Positions 18,001 through 33,187 of a stretch of 64,000 nt of DNA are shown piece by piece (within the stretch, counting starts at the first letter, position 1; every line of letters begins with the position of its first letter). This DNA comes from Pteria penguin (taxonomy: Eukaryota; Mollusca; Bivalvia; Pterioida; Pteriidae). The notes below the pieces were generated by a model. It was not told the DNA's origin. It saw only the letters and a list, made by a program, of their open reading frames with translations, and searched no databases. The stretch spans positions 40,642,045 through 40,706,044 of the forward strand of contig CM068592.1 of NCBI GenBank assembly GCA_035048485.1. Direction: 5' to 3'. The translations under genes were made by a program, and so were the position numbers.

Positions 18001-20019
18001 CATTGTAGTATACCCCATTACATCATTGTAGTATATTCCATTACATCATTGTAGTATATCCCATTACATCATTGTAGTATATCCCATTACATCATAGTAG
18101 TATACCCCATTACATCACTGTAGCATACCCCATTACATCATTGTAGTATACCCCATTACATCATTGTAGTTAATCCGATTACATCATTGTAGTATATCCC
18201 ATTATATCATTGTAGTAGATCGCATTACATCATTGTAGTATATCCCATTACATCATTGTAGTATATCCCATTACATCAATATAGTATACCCCATTACATC
18301 ATTATAGTATACCCCATGACATCATTGTAGTATATCCCATTACATCATTGTAGTATACCCCATTATATCATTGTAGTATATCCCATTACATCATTGTAGT
18401 ATATCGCATTACATCATTGTAGTATATCCCATTACATCATTGTAGTATACCCCATTACATCATCGTAGTATATCCCATGACATCATTGTAGTATATCTCA
18501 TTACATCATTGTAGTATATCTCATTACATCATTGTAGTATATCCCATTACATCATTGTAGTGTACCCCATTACATCATTGTAGTATATTCCATTCCATCA
18601 CTGTTGTGTATCCCATTACATCATTATAGTATACCCCATTACATCATTGTAGTATATCCCATTACATCATTATAGTATATCTCATTACATCATTGTAGTA
18701 TATCCCATTACATCACTGTTGTGTATCCCATTACATCATTGTAGTATATCCCATTTCATCATTGTAGTATATCCCATTACATCATTGTAGTATATCCCAT
18801 TACATCATTGTAGTATACCCCATTACATCATTGTAGTATATCTCATTACATCATTGTAGTATACCCCATTACATCATTGTACTATACCCCATTAGATCAT
18901 TGTAGTATATCCCATTACATCATTGTAGTATACCCCATTACATCATTGTAGTATATCCCATTACATCATTGTAGTATATCTCATTACATCATTGTAGTAT
19001 ACCCCATTACATCATTGTAGTATATCTCATTACATCATTGTAGTATACCCGATTATATCATTGTAGTATATCTCATTACATCATTGTAGTATATACCATT
19101 ACATCATTGTAGTATATCCCATTACATCATTGTAGTATATACCATTACATCATTGTAGTATATCCCATTACATCATTGTATTATATCCGATTTCATCATT
19201 GTAGTATATCCCATTACATCATTGTAGTATATCCCATTACATCATTGTAGGATATCCCATTACATCATTGTAGTATATCCCATGACATCATTGTAGTATA
19301 TCTCATTACATCATTGTAGTATATTCCATTACATCATTGTAGTATATCCCATTACATCATTGTAGTATACCCCATTACATCATTGTAGTATATCTCATTA
19401 CATCATTGTAGTATATTCCATTACATCATTGTAGTATATCCCATTACATCATTGTAGTATATCTCATTACATCATTGTAGTATATCTCATTACATCATTG
19501 TAGTATTTCCCATTACATCACTGTAGTATATCCCATTACATCATTGTAGTATATCCCATTACATCATTGTAGTATATCCCATTACATCATTGTAGTATAT
19601 CCCATTACATCATTGTAGTATATCCCATTACATCATTGTAGCATATCCCATTACATCATTGTAGTATATCCCATTACATCATTGTAGTATATCCCATTAC
19701 ATCATTGTAGTATACCCCATTACATCATTGTAGTATATTTCATTACATCATTGTAGTATACCCCATTACATCATTGTAGTATATATCATTACATCATTGT
19801 AGTATACCCCATTACATCATTATAGGATACCCCATTATATCATTGTAGTATATCCTATTACATCATTATAGGATACCCCATTATATCATTGTAGTATATC
19901 CTATTACATCATTGTAGTATATCCCATTACATCATTATAGTATATCTCATTACATCATTATAGTATATCCCATTACATCATTGTAGTATATCCCATTACA
20001 TCATTGTAGTATACCCCAT

Positions 20020-23000
20020 TACATCATTGTAGTATACCCCATTACATCATTGTAGTATACCCCATTACATCATTGTAGTATATTCCATTACATCATTGTA
20101 GTATACCCCATTATATCATTGTAGTATATCCCATTACATCATTGTAGTATATCCCATTACATCATTGTAGTATACCCCATTACATCACTGTAGTATACCC
20201 CATTACATCATTGTAGTATACCCCATTACATCATTGTAGTATATCCTATTACATCATTGTAGTATATCCCATTATATCATTGTAGTAGATCGCATTACAT
20301 CATTGTAGTATATCCCATTACATCATTGTAGTATATCCCATTACATCATTATAGTATACCCCATTACATCATTATAGTATACCCCATGATATCATTGTAG
20401 TATATCCCATTACATCATTGTAGTATACCCCATTATATCATTGTAGTATATCCCATTACATCATTGTAGTATATCGCATTACATCATTGTAGTATATCCC
20501 ATTACATCATTGTAGTATACCCCATTACATCATCGTAGTATATCCCATGACATCATTGTAGTATATCTCATTACATCATTGTAGTATATCTCATTACATC
20601 ATTGTAGTATATCCCATTACATCATTGTAGTGTACCCCATTACATCATTGTAGTATATTCCATTCCATCACTGTTGTGTATCCCATTACATCATTACAGT
20701 ATATCCCATTACATCATTGTAGTATATCCCATTACATCATTATAGTATATCTCATTACATTATTGTAGTATATCCCATTACATCATTATAGTATATCTCA
20801 TTACATCATTGTAGTGTATCCCATTACATCACTGTTGTGTATCCCATTACATCATTGTAGTATATCCCATTTCATCATTGTAGTATATCAAATAACATCA
20901 TTGTAGTATATCCCATTACATCATTGTAGTATACCCCATTACATCATTGTAGTATATCCCATTACATCATTGTAGTATACCCCATTATATCATTGTACTA
21001 TACCCCATTACATCATTGTAGTATATCCCATTACATCATTGTAGTATACCCCATTACATCATTGTAGTATACCCCATTACATCATTGTAGTATATCCCAT
21101 TACATCATTGTAGTATATCCCATTACATCATTGTAGTATATCCCATTACATCATTGTAGCATATCCCATTACATCATTGTAGTATATCCCATTACATCAT
21201 TGTAGTATATCTCATTACATCATTGTAGTATATTCCATTACATCATTGTAGTATATCCCATTACATCATTGTAGTATACCCCATTACATCATTGTAGTAT
21301 ATCTCATTACATCATTGTAGTATATTCCATTACATCATTGTAGTATATCCCATTACATCATTGTAGTATATCTCATTACATCATTGTAGTATATCTCATT
21401 ACATCATTGAAGTATATCCGATTACATCACTGTAGTATATCCCATTACATCATTGTAGTATATCCCATTACATCATTGTAGTATATCCCATTACATCATT
21501 GTAGTATATCCCATTACATCATTGTAGTATATCCCATTACATCATTGTAGCATATCCCATTACATCATTGTAGTATATTCCATTACATCATTGTAGTATA
21601 TCCCATTACATCATTGTAGTATATACCATTACATCATTGTAGTATACCCCATTACATCATTGTAGTATACCCCATTACATCATTGTAGTATACCCCATTA
21701 CATCATTGTAGTATATTCCATTACATCATTGTAGTATACCCCATTATATCATTGTAGTATATCCCATTACATCATTGTAGTATATCCCATTACATCATTG
21801 TAGTATACCCCATTACATCACTGTAGTATACCCCATTACATCATTGTAGTATACCCCATTACATCATTGTAGTATATCCTATTACATCATTGTAGTATAT
21901 CCCATTATATCATTGTAGTAGATCGCATTACATCATTGTAGTATATCCCATTACATCATTGTAGTATATCCCATTACATCATTATAGTATACCCCATTAC
22001 ATCATTATAGTATACCCCATGATATCATTGTAGTATATCCCATTACATCATTGTAGTATACCCCATTATATCATTGTAGTATATCCCATTACATCATTGT
22101 AGTATATCGCATTACATCATTGTAGTATATCCCATTACATCATTGTAGTATACCCCATTACATCATCGTAGTATATCCCATGACATCATTGTAGTATATC
22201 TCATTACATCATTGTAGTATATCTCATTACATCATTGTAGTATATCCCATTACATCATTGTAGTGTACCCCATTACATCATTGTAGTATATTCCATTCCA
22301 TCACTGTTGTGTATCCCATTACATCATTACAGTATATCCCATTACATCATTGTAGTATATCCCATTACATCATTATAGTATATCTCATTACATTATTGTA
22401 GTATATCCCATTACATCATTATAGTATATCTCATTACATCATTGTAGTGTATCCCATTACATCACTGTTGTGTATCCCATTACATCATTGTAGTATATCC
22501 CATTTCATCATTGTAGTATATCAAATAACATCATTGTAGTATATCCCATTACATCATTGTAGTATACCCCATTACATCATTGTAGTATATCCCATTACAT
22601 CATTGTAGTATACCCCATTATATCATTGTACTATACCCCATTACATCATTGTAGTATATCCCATTACATCATTGTAGTATACCCCATTACATCATTGTAG
22701 TATACCCCATTACATCATTGTAGTATATCCCATTACATCATTGTAGTATATCCCATTACATCATTGTAGTATATCCCATTACATCATTGTAGCATATCCC
22801 ATTACATCATTGTAGTATATCCCATTACATCATTGTAGTATATCTCATTACATCATTGTAGTATATTCCATTACATCATTGTAGTATATCCCATTACATC
22901 ATTGTAGTATACCCCATTACATCATTGTAGTATATCTCATTACATCATTGTAGTATATTCCATTACATCATTGTAGTATATCCCATTACATCATTGTAGT

Positions 23001-23285
23001 ATATCTCATTACATCATTGTAGTATATCTCATTACATCATTGAAGTATATCCGATTACATCACTGTAGTATATCCCATTACATCATTGTAGTATATCCCA
23101 TTACATCATTGTAGTATATCCCATTACATCATTGTAGTATATCCCATTACATCATTGTAGTATATCCCATTACATCATTGTAGCATATCCCATTACATCA
23201 TTGTAGTATATTCCATTACATCATTGTAGTATATCCCATTACATCATTGTAGTATATACCATTACATCATTGTAGTATACCCCAT
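20020..23285. repeat. 1633-bp tandem duplication inside the 23-bp array
   Basis: Two successive blocks of 71 monomers (about 20020-21650 and 21653-23285) share the same series of rare monomer variants. Marker pairs sit exactly 1633 bp apart (71 x 23): the AGATCGC variant at 20282 and 21915, and the TATCAAATAAC variant at 20886 and 22519. The CTGTTGTG monomers and the doublet of ATCTC monomers also recur in the same order. The outer limits are approximate, because neighbouring monomers are too alike to place an edge. Confidence 0.85.
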
Positions 23286-26200
23286 TACATCATTGTAGTA
23301 TACCCCATTACATCATTGTAGTATATCCCATTACAGCATTGTAGTATACCCCATTATATCATTGTAGTATATCTCATTACATCATTGTAGTATATTCCAT
23401 TACATCATTGTAGTATATCCCATGACATCATTGTAGTATATCTCATTACATCATTGTAGTATATCTCATTACATCATTGTAGTATATCCCATTACATCAT
23501 TGTAGTATATCCCCATACATCATTGTAGTATATCCCATTACATCATTGTAGTATATCTCATTACATCATTGTAGTATATTCCATTACATCATTGTAGTAT
23601 ATCCCATTACATCATTGTAGTATACCCCATGACATCATTGTAGTATATCCTATTACATCATTGTAGTATATCCCATTACATCATTGTAGTATATCCCATT
23701 ACATCAAGGTAGTAGATCCTATTACATCATTGTAGTATTTTCCATTACATTATAGTAGTATACCCCATTACATCATTGTAGTATATCCTATTACATCATT
23801 GTAGTATATCCCATTACATCATTGTAGTAGATCCCATTACATCATTGTAGTATGTTCCATTACATCATTGTAGTATACCCCATTACATCATTGTAGTGTA
23901 TTTCATTACATCATTGTAGTATACCCCATTCCATCATTGTAGTATACCCCATTACATCATTGTAGTATACCCCATTACATCATTATAGGATACCCCATTA
24001 TATCATTGTAGTATATCCCATTACATTATTGTAGTATATCCGATTACATCATTGTAGTATATCCCATTACATCATTGTAGTATACCTCATTACATGATTG
24101 TAGTATATCCCATTACATCATTGTAGTATATCCCATTACATCATTGTAGTATATCTCATTACATCATTGTAGTATACCCCATTACATCATTGTACTATAT
24201 CCCATTACATCATTGTAGTATACCCCATTACATTATTGTAGTATACCCCATTACATCATTGTAGTATATCCCATTACATCATTGTAGTATACCCCATTAC
24301 ATCATTGTAGTATACCCCATTATATCATTGTAGTATATCCCATTACATCATTGTAGTATATCCCATTACATCATTGTAGTATATCCCATTACATCATTAT
24401 AGTATATCTCATTACATTATTGTAGTATATCCTATTACATCATTGTAGTATACCCCATTCCATCATTGTAGTATACCCCATTACATCATTGTAGTATACC
24501 CCATTCCATCATTGTAGTATATCCCATTACATCATTGTAGTATACCCCATTACATCATTATAGGATACCCCATTATATCATTGTAGTATACCCAATTACA
24601 TCATTGTAATATATCCCATTACATCATTGTAGTATATCCCATTACATCATTGTAGTTTATACCATTACATCATTGTAGAATATCCCATTACATCATTGTA
24701 GTATACCCCATTACATCTTTGTAGTATATCCCATTACATCATTGTAGTATACCCCATTACATCTTTGTAGTATACCCCTTTACATCATTGTAGTATATCC
24801 CATTACATCATTATAGTATATCCCATTACATCATTGTAGTATATCCCATTACATCATTGTAGTATATCCCATTACATCATTGTAGTATACCCCATTACAT
24901 CATTGTAGTATATCCCATTACATCATTGTAGTATATCCTATTACATCATTGTGGTATACACTATTACATCATTGTAGTATAACCCATTACATCATTGTAG
25001 TATATCCCTTTACATCATTGTAGTATATCCCATTACATCATTGTAGTATATCCCATTACATCATTGTGGTATACCCTATTACATCATTGTAGTATATCCC
25101 ATTACATCATTGTAGTATACCCCATTACATCATTGTAGTATATCCCATTACATCATTGTAGTATACCCCATTACATCATTGTATTATATCCCATTACATC
25201 ATTGTAGTATACCGCATTACATCATTGTAGTATACCCCATTACATCATTGTAGTATATCCTATTACATCATTGTTGTATACCCTATTACATCATTGTAGT
25301 ATAACCCATTACATCATTGTAGTATATCCCATTACATCATTGTAGTATATCCCATTACATCATTGTAGTATATCCCTTTACATCATTGTAGTATATCCCA
25401 TTACATCATTGTAGTATATCCCACTACATCATTGTAGTATACCCCATTACATCATTGTAGTATATCCCATTATATCATTGTAGTATACCCCATTACATCA
25501 TTGTAGTATATCCCATTACATCATTGTAGTATACCGCATTACATCATTGTAGTATATCCCATTACATCATTGTAGTATACCCCATTACATCATTGTAGTA
25601 TATCCCATTACATCATTGTAGTATACCGCATTACATCATTGTAGTATACCCCATTACATCATTGTTGTAGTATACCCCATTACATCATTGTTGTATATCC
25701 CATTACATCATTGTAGTATACCCCATTACATCATTGTAGTATATCTCATTACATCATTGTAGTATATCCCATTACGTCATTGCAGTATATCCCATTACAT
25801 CATTGTAGTATACCCCATTACATCATTGTAGTATATCCCATTAAATCATTGTAGTATATCCTATTACATCATTGTAGTATACCCTATTACATCATTGTAG
25901 TATAACCCATTACATCATTGTAGTATACCCCATTACATCATTGTAGTATATCCCATTACATCATTGTAGTATATCTCATTACATCATTGTAGTATATCCC
26001 ATTACATCATTGTAGTATACCCCATTACATCATTGTAGTATACCCCATTACATCATTGTAGTATATCCCATTACATCATTGTAGTATATCTCATTACATC
26101 ATTGTAGTATATCCCATTACATCATTATAGTATATCTCATTACATTATTGTAGTATATCCCATTACATCATTATAGTATATCTCATTACATCATTGTAGT

Positions 26201-27207
26201 ATATTCCATTCCATCACTGTTGTGTATCCCATTACATCATTATAGTATACCCCATTACATCATTGTAGTATATCCCATTACATCATTATAGTATATCTCA
26301 TTACATTATTGTAGTATACCCCATTACATCATTATAGTATATCTCATTACATTATTGTAGTATATCCCATTACATCATTATAGTATATCCCATTACATCA
26401 TTGTAGTATATCCCATTTCATCATTGTAGTATATCCCATTACATCATTTTAGTATATCGCATTACATCATTGTAGTATACCCCATTACATCATTGTAGTA
26501 TACCCCATTATATCATTGTACTATACCCCATTACATCATTGTAGTATATCCCATTACATCATTGTAGTATACCCCATTACATCATTGTAGTATACCCCAT
26601 TACATCATTGTAGTATATCCCATTACATCATTGTAGTATATCCCATTACATCATTGTAGTATACCCCATTACATCATTGTAGTATACCCCATTACATCAT
26701 TGTAGTATACCCCATTACATCATTGTAGTATATCTCATTACATCATTGTAGTATACCCCATTACATCATTGTAGTATATCTCATTACATCATTATAGTAT
26801 ACCCCATTACATCATTGTAGTATACCCCATTACATCATTGTAGTATACCCCATTACATCATTGTAGTATATTCCATTACATCATTGTAGTATACCCCATT
26901 ACATCATTGTAGTATATCCCATTACATCATTGTAGTATACACCATTACATCATTGTAGTATATCCCATTACATCATTGTAGTATATCCCATTACATCATT
27001 GTAGTATACCCCATTACATCATTGTAGTATACCCCATTACATCATTGTAGTATATTCCATTACATCATTGTAGTATACACCATTACATCATTGTAGTATA
27101 TCCCATTACATCATTGTAGTATATCCCATTACATCATTGTAGTATACCCCATTACATCACTGTAGTATACCCCATTACATCATTGTAGTATATCCCATTA
27201 TATCATT

Positions 27208-30200
27208 GTAGTAGATCGCATTACATCATTGTAGTATATCCCATTACATCATTGTAGTATATCCCATTACATCATTATAGTATACCCCATTACATCATTA
27301 TAGTATACCCCATGACATCATTGTAGTATATCCCATTACATCATTGTAGTATACCCCATTATATCATTGTAGTATATCCCATTACATCATTGTAGTATAT
27401 CGCATTACATCATTGTAGTATATCCCATTACATCATTGTAGTATACCCCATTACATCATCGTAGTATATCCCATAACATCATTGTGGTATATCTCATTAC
27501 ATCATTGTAGTATATCTCATTACATCATTGTAGTATATCCCATTACATCATTGTAGTGTACCCCATTACATCATTGTAGTATATTCCATTCCATCACTGT
27601 TGTGTATCCCATTACATCATTATAGTATACCCCATTACATCATTGTAGTATATCCCATTACATCATTATAGTATATCTCATTACATTATTGTAGTATATC
27701 CCATTACATCATTGTAGTATATCTCATTACATCATTGTAGTATATCCCATTACATCACTGTTGTGTATACCATTACATCATTGTAGTATATCCCATTTCA
27801 TCATTGTAGTATATCCCATTACATCATTTTAGTATATCGCATTACATCATTGTAGTATACCCCATTACATCATTGTAGTATATCTCATTACATCATTGTA
27901 GTATATCTCATTACATCATTGTAGTATACCCCATTACATCATTGTAGTATAGTCCATTACATCATTGTAGTATATCCCATTACATCATTGTAGTATACCC
28001 CATTACATCATTGTAGTATATCTCATTACATCATTGTAGTATACCCCATTACATCATTGTAGTATATCTCATTACATCATTGTAGTATATCCCATTACAT
28101 CATTGTAGTATATCCCATTTCATCTTTGTAGTATATCCCATTACATCATTGTAGTATATCCCATTACATCATTGTAGCATATCCCATTACATCATTGTAG
28201 TATATCCCATTACATCATTGTAGTATATCTCCTTACATCATTGCAGTATATTCCATTACATCATTGTAGTATATCCCATTAGATCATTGTAGTATACCCC
28301 ATTACATCATTGTAGTATATCTCATTACATCATTGTAGTATATTCCATTACATCATTGTAGTATATCCCATTACATCATTGTAGTATATCCCATTACATC
28401 ATTGTAGTATATCCCATTACATCATTGTAGTATATCTCATTACATCATTGTAGTATATCCCATTACATCATTGCAGTATATCCCTTTACATCATTGTAGT
28501 ATATCCCATTACATCATTGTATTATACCCTATTACATCATTGTAGTATATCCCATTACATCATTGTAGTATATCTCATTACATCATTGTAGTATATCCCA
28601 TTACATCATGGTAGTATATCCCATTACATCATTATAGTATATCTCATTACATCATTATAGTATATCCCATTACATCATTGTAGTATATCCCATTACATCA
28701 TTGTAGTATACCCCATTATATCATTGTAGTATACCCCATTACATCATTGTAGTATACCCCATTACATCATTGTAGTATATCCCATTACATCATTGTAGTA
28801 TATCCCATTACATCATTGTAGTATACCCCATTACATCATTGTAGTATATCCCATTACATCATTGTAGTATATCCCATTACATCATTGTAGTATACCCCAT
28901 TACATCATTGTAGTATATCCCATTACATCATTGTAGTATATTTCATTACATCATTGTAGTATACCCCATTACATCATTGTAGTATACCCCATTACATCAT
29001 TGTAGTATATCCCATTACATCATTGTAGTATATCCCATTATATCATTGTAGGAGATCGCATTACATCATTGTAGTATATCCCATTACATCATTGTAGTAT
29101 ATCCCATTACATCATTATAGTATACCCCATTACATCATTATAGTATACCCCATGACATCATTGTAGTATATCCCATTACATCATTGTAGTATACCCCATT
29201 ATATCATTATAGTATATCCCATTACATCATTGTAGTATATCGCATTACATCATTGTAGTATATCCCATTACATCATTGTAGTATACCCCATTACATCATC
29301 GTAGTATATCCCATAACATCATTGTAGTATATCTCATTACATCATTGTAGTATATCTCATTACATCATTGTAGTATATCCCATTACATCATTGTAGTGTA
29401 CCCCATTACATCATTGTAGTATATTCCATTCCATCACTGTTGTGTATCCCATTACATCATTATAGTATACCCCATTACATCATTGTAGTATATCTCATTA
29501 CATCATTATAGTATATCTCATTACATTATTGTAGTATATCCCATTACATTATTATAGTATATCTCATTACATCATTGTAGTATATCCCATTACATCACTG
29601 TTGTGTATACCATTACATCATTGTAGTATATCCCATTTCATCATTGTAGTATATCCCATTACATCATTTTAGTATATCGCATTACATCATTGTAGTATAT
29701 CCCATTACATCATTGTAGTATATCTCATTACATCATTGTAGTATACCCCATTATATCATTGTACTATACCCCATTACATCATTGTAGTATATCCCATTAC
29801 ATCATTGTAGTATACCCCATTACATCATTGTAGTATACCCCATTACATCATTGTAGTATAGTCCATTACATCATTGTAGTATATCCCATTACATCATTGT
29901 AGTATACCCCATTACATCATTGTAGTATATCTCATTACATCATTGTAGTATACCCCATTACATCATTGTAGTATATCTCATTACATCATTGTAGTATATC
30001 CCATTACATCATTGTAGTATATCCCATTTCATCTTTGTAGTATATCCCATTACATCATTGTAGTATATCCCATTACATCATTGTAGCATATCCCATTACA
30101 TCATTGTAGTATATCCCATTACATCATTGTAGTATATCTCCTTACATCATTGTAGTATATCCCATTAAATCATTGTAGTATACCCCATTAAATCATTGTA

Positions 30201-33187
30201 GTATACCCCATTACATCATTGTAGTATATCTCCTTACATCATTGTAGTATATCCCATTAAATCATTGTAGTATACCCCATTAAATCATTGTAGTATACCC
30301 CATTACATCATTGTAGTATATCTCATTACATCATTGCAGTATATTCCATTACATCATTGTAGTATATCCCATTAAATCATTGTAGTATACCCCATTACAT
30401 CATTGTAGTATATCTCATTACATCATTGTAGTATATTCCATTACATCATTGTAGTATATCCCATTACATCATTGTAGTATATCCCATTACATCATTGTAG
30501 TATATCCCATTACATCATTGTAGTATATCTCATTACATCATTGTAGTATATCCCATTACATCATTGCAGTATATCCCTTTACATCATTGTAGTATATCCC
30601 ATTACATCATTGTATTATACCCTATTACATCATTGTAGTATATCCCATTACATCATTGTAGTATATCTCATTACATCATTGTAGTATATCCCATTACATC
30701 ATGGTAGTATATCCCATTACATCATTATAGTATATCTCATTACATCATTATAGTATATCCCATTACATCATTGTAGTATATCCCATTACATCATTGTAGT
30801 ATACCCCATTATATCATTGTAGTATACGCCATTACATCATTGTAGTATACCCAATTACATCATTGTAGTATATTCCATTACATCATTGTAGTATACACCA
30901 TTACATCATTGTAGTATATCCCATTACATCATTGTAGTATATCCCATTACATCATTGTAGTATACCCCATTACATCATTGTAGTATATCCCATTACATCA
31001 TTGTAGTATATTTCATTACATCATTGTAGTATACCCCATTACATCATTGTAGTATAACCCATTACATCATTGTAGTATATCCCATTACATCATTGTAGTA
31101 TATCCCATTATATCATTGTAGGAGATCGCATTACATCATTGTAGTATATCCCATTACATCATTGTAGTATATCCCATTACATCATTATAGTATACCCCAT
31201 TACATCATTATAGTATACCCCATGACATCATTGTAGTATATCCCATTACATCATTGTAGTATACCCCATTATATCATTATAGTATATCCCATTACATCAT
31301 TGTAGTATATCGCATTACATCATTGTAGTATATCCCATTACATCATTGTAGTATACCCCATTACATCATCGTAGTATATCCCATAACATCATTGTAGTAT
31401 ATCTCATTACATCATTGTAGTATATCTCATTACATCATTGTAGTATATCCCATTACATCATTGTAGTGTACCCCATTACATCATTGTAGTATATTCCATT
31501 CCATCACTGTTGTGTATCCCATTACATCATTATAGTATACCCCATTACATCATTGTAGTATATCTCATTACATCATTATAGTATATCTCATTACATTATT
31601 GTAGTATATCCCATTACATCATTATAGTATATCTCATTACATCATTGTAGTATATCCCATTACATCACTGTTGTGTATACCATTACATCATTGTAGTATA
31701 TCCCATTTCATCATTGTAGTATATCCCATTACATCATTTTAGTATATCGCATTACATCATTGTAGTATACCCCATTACATCATTGTAGTATATCTCATTA
31801 CATCACTGTAGTATACCCCATTATATCATTGTACTATACCCCATTACATCATTGTAGTATATCCCATTACATCATTGTAGTATACCCCATTACATCATTG
31901 TAGTATACCCCATTACATCATTGTAGTATAGTCCATTACATCATTGTAGTATATCCCTTTACATCATGGTAGTATACCCCATTACATCATTGTAGTATAT
32001 CTCATTACATCATTGTAGTATACCCCATTACATCATTGTAGTATATCTCATTACATCATTGTAGTATATCCCATTACATCATTGTAGTATATCCCATTTC
32101 ATCATTGTAGTATATCCCATTACATCATTGTAGTATATCCCATTACATCATTGTAGCATATCCCATTACATCATTGTAGTATATCCCATTACATCATTGT
32201 AGTATATCTCATTACATCATTGCAGTATATTCCATTACATCATTGTAGTATATCCCATTACATCATTGTAGTATACCCCATTACATCATTGTGGTATATC
32301 TCATTACATCATTGTAGTATATTCCATTACATCATTGTAGTATATCCCATTACATCATTGTAGTATATCTCATTACATCATTGTAGTATATCTCATTACA
32401 TCATTGTAGTATATCCCATTACATCACTGTAGTATATCCCATTACATCATTGTAGTATAGTCCATTACATCATTGTAGTATATCCCTTTACATCATTGTA
32501 GTATACCCCATTACATCATTGTAGTATATCTCATTACATCATTGTAGTATACCCCATTACATCATTGTAGTATATCTCATTACATCATTGTAGTATATCC
32601 CATTACATCATTGTAGTATATCCCATTTCATCATTGTAGTATATCCCATTACATCATTGTAGTATATCCCATTACATCATTGTAGCATATCCCATTACAT
32701 CATTGTAGTATATCCCATTACATCATTGTAGTATATCCCATTACATCATTGTAGTATATCCCATTACATCATTGTAGTATATCCCATTACATTATTGTAG
32801 TATATCCCATTACATCATTGTAGCATATCCCATTACATCATTGTAGTATATCCCATTACATCATTGTAGTATATCCCATTACATCATTGTAGTATACCCC
32901 ATTACATCATTGTAGTATACCCCATTACATCATTGTAGTATACCCCATTACATCATTGTAGTATATCCCATTACATCATTGTAGTATACCCCATTATATC
33001 ATTGTAGTATATCTCATTACATCATTGTAGTATATTCCATTACATCATTGTAGTATATCCCATTACATCATTGTAGTATATCTCATTACACCATTGTAGT
33101 ATATCTCATGACATCATTGTAGTATATCCCATTACATCATTGTAGTATATCCCATTACATCATTGTAGTATATCCCATTACATCATT
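27208..33187. repeat. Higher-order blocks of 80 and 90 monomers in the 23-bp array
   Basis: A recognisable string begins with a TATATC monomer and an AGATCGC monomer, followed by TATAG monomers and a CATGACATC monomer. It starts at 27208, 29048 and 31118. The offsets are 1840 bp (80 x 23) and 2070 bp (90 x 23). The second and third copies share a further private change (GGAGATCGC instead of GTAGATCGC), so they are each other's closest relatives. An older copy of the string lies at 18212, exactly 2070 bp before the copy at 20282. The right limit is approximate. Confidence 0.75.
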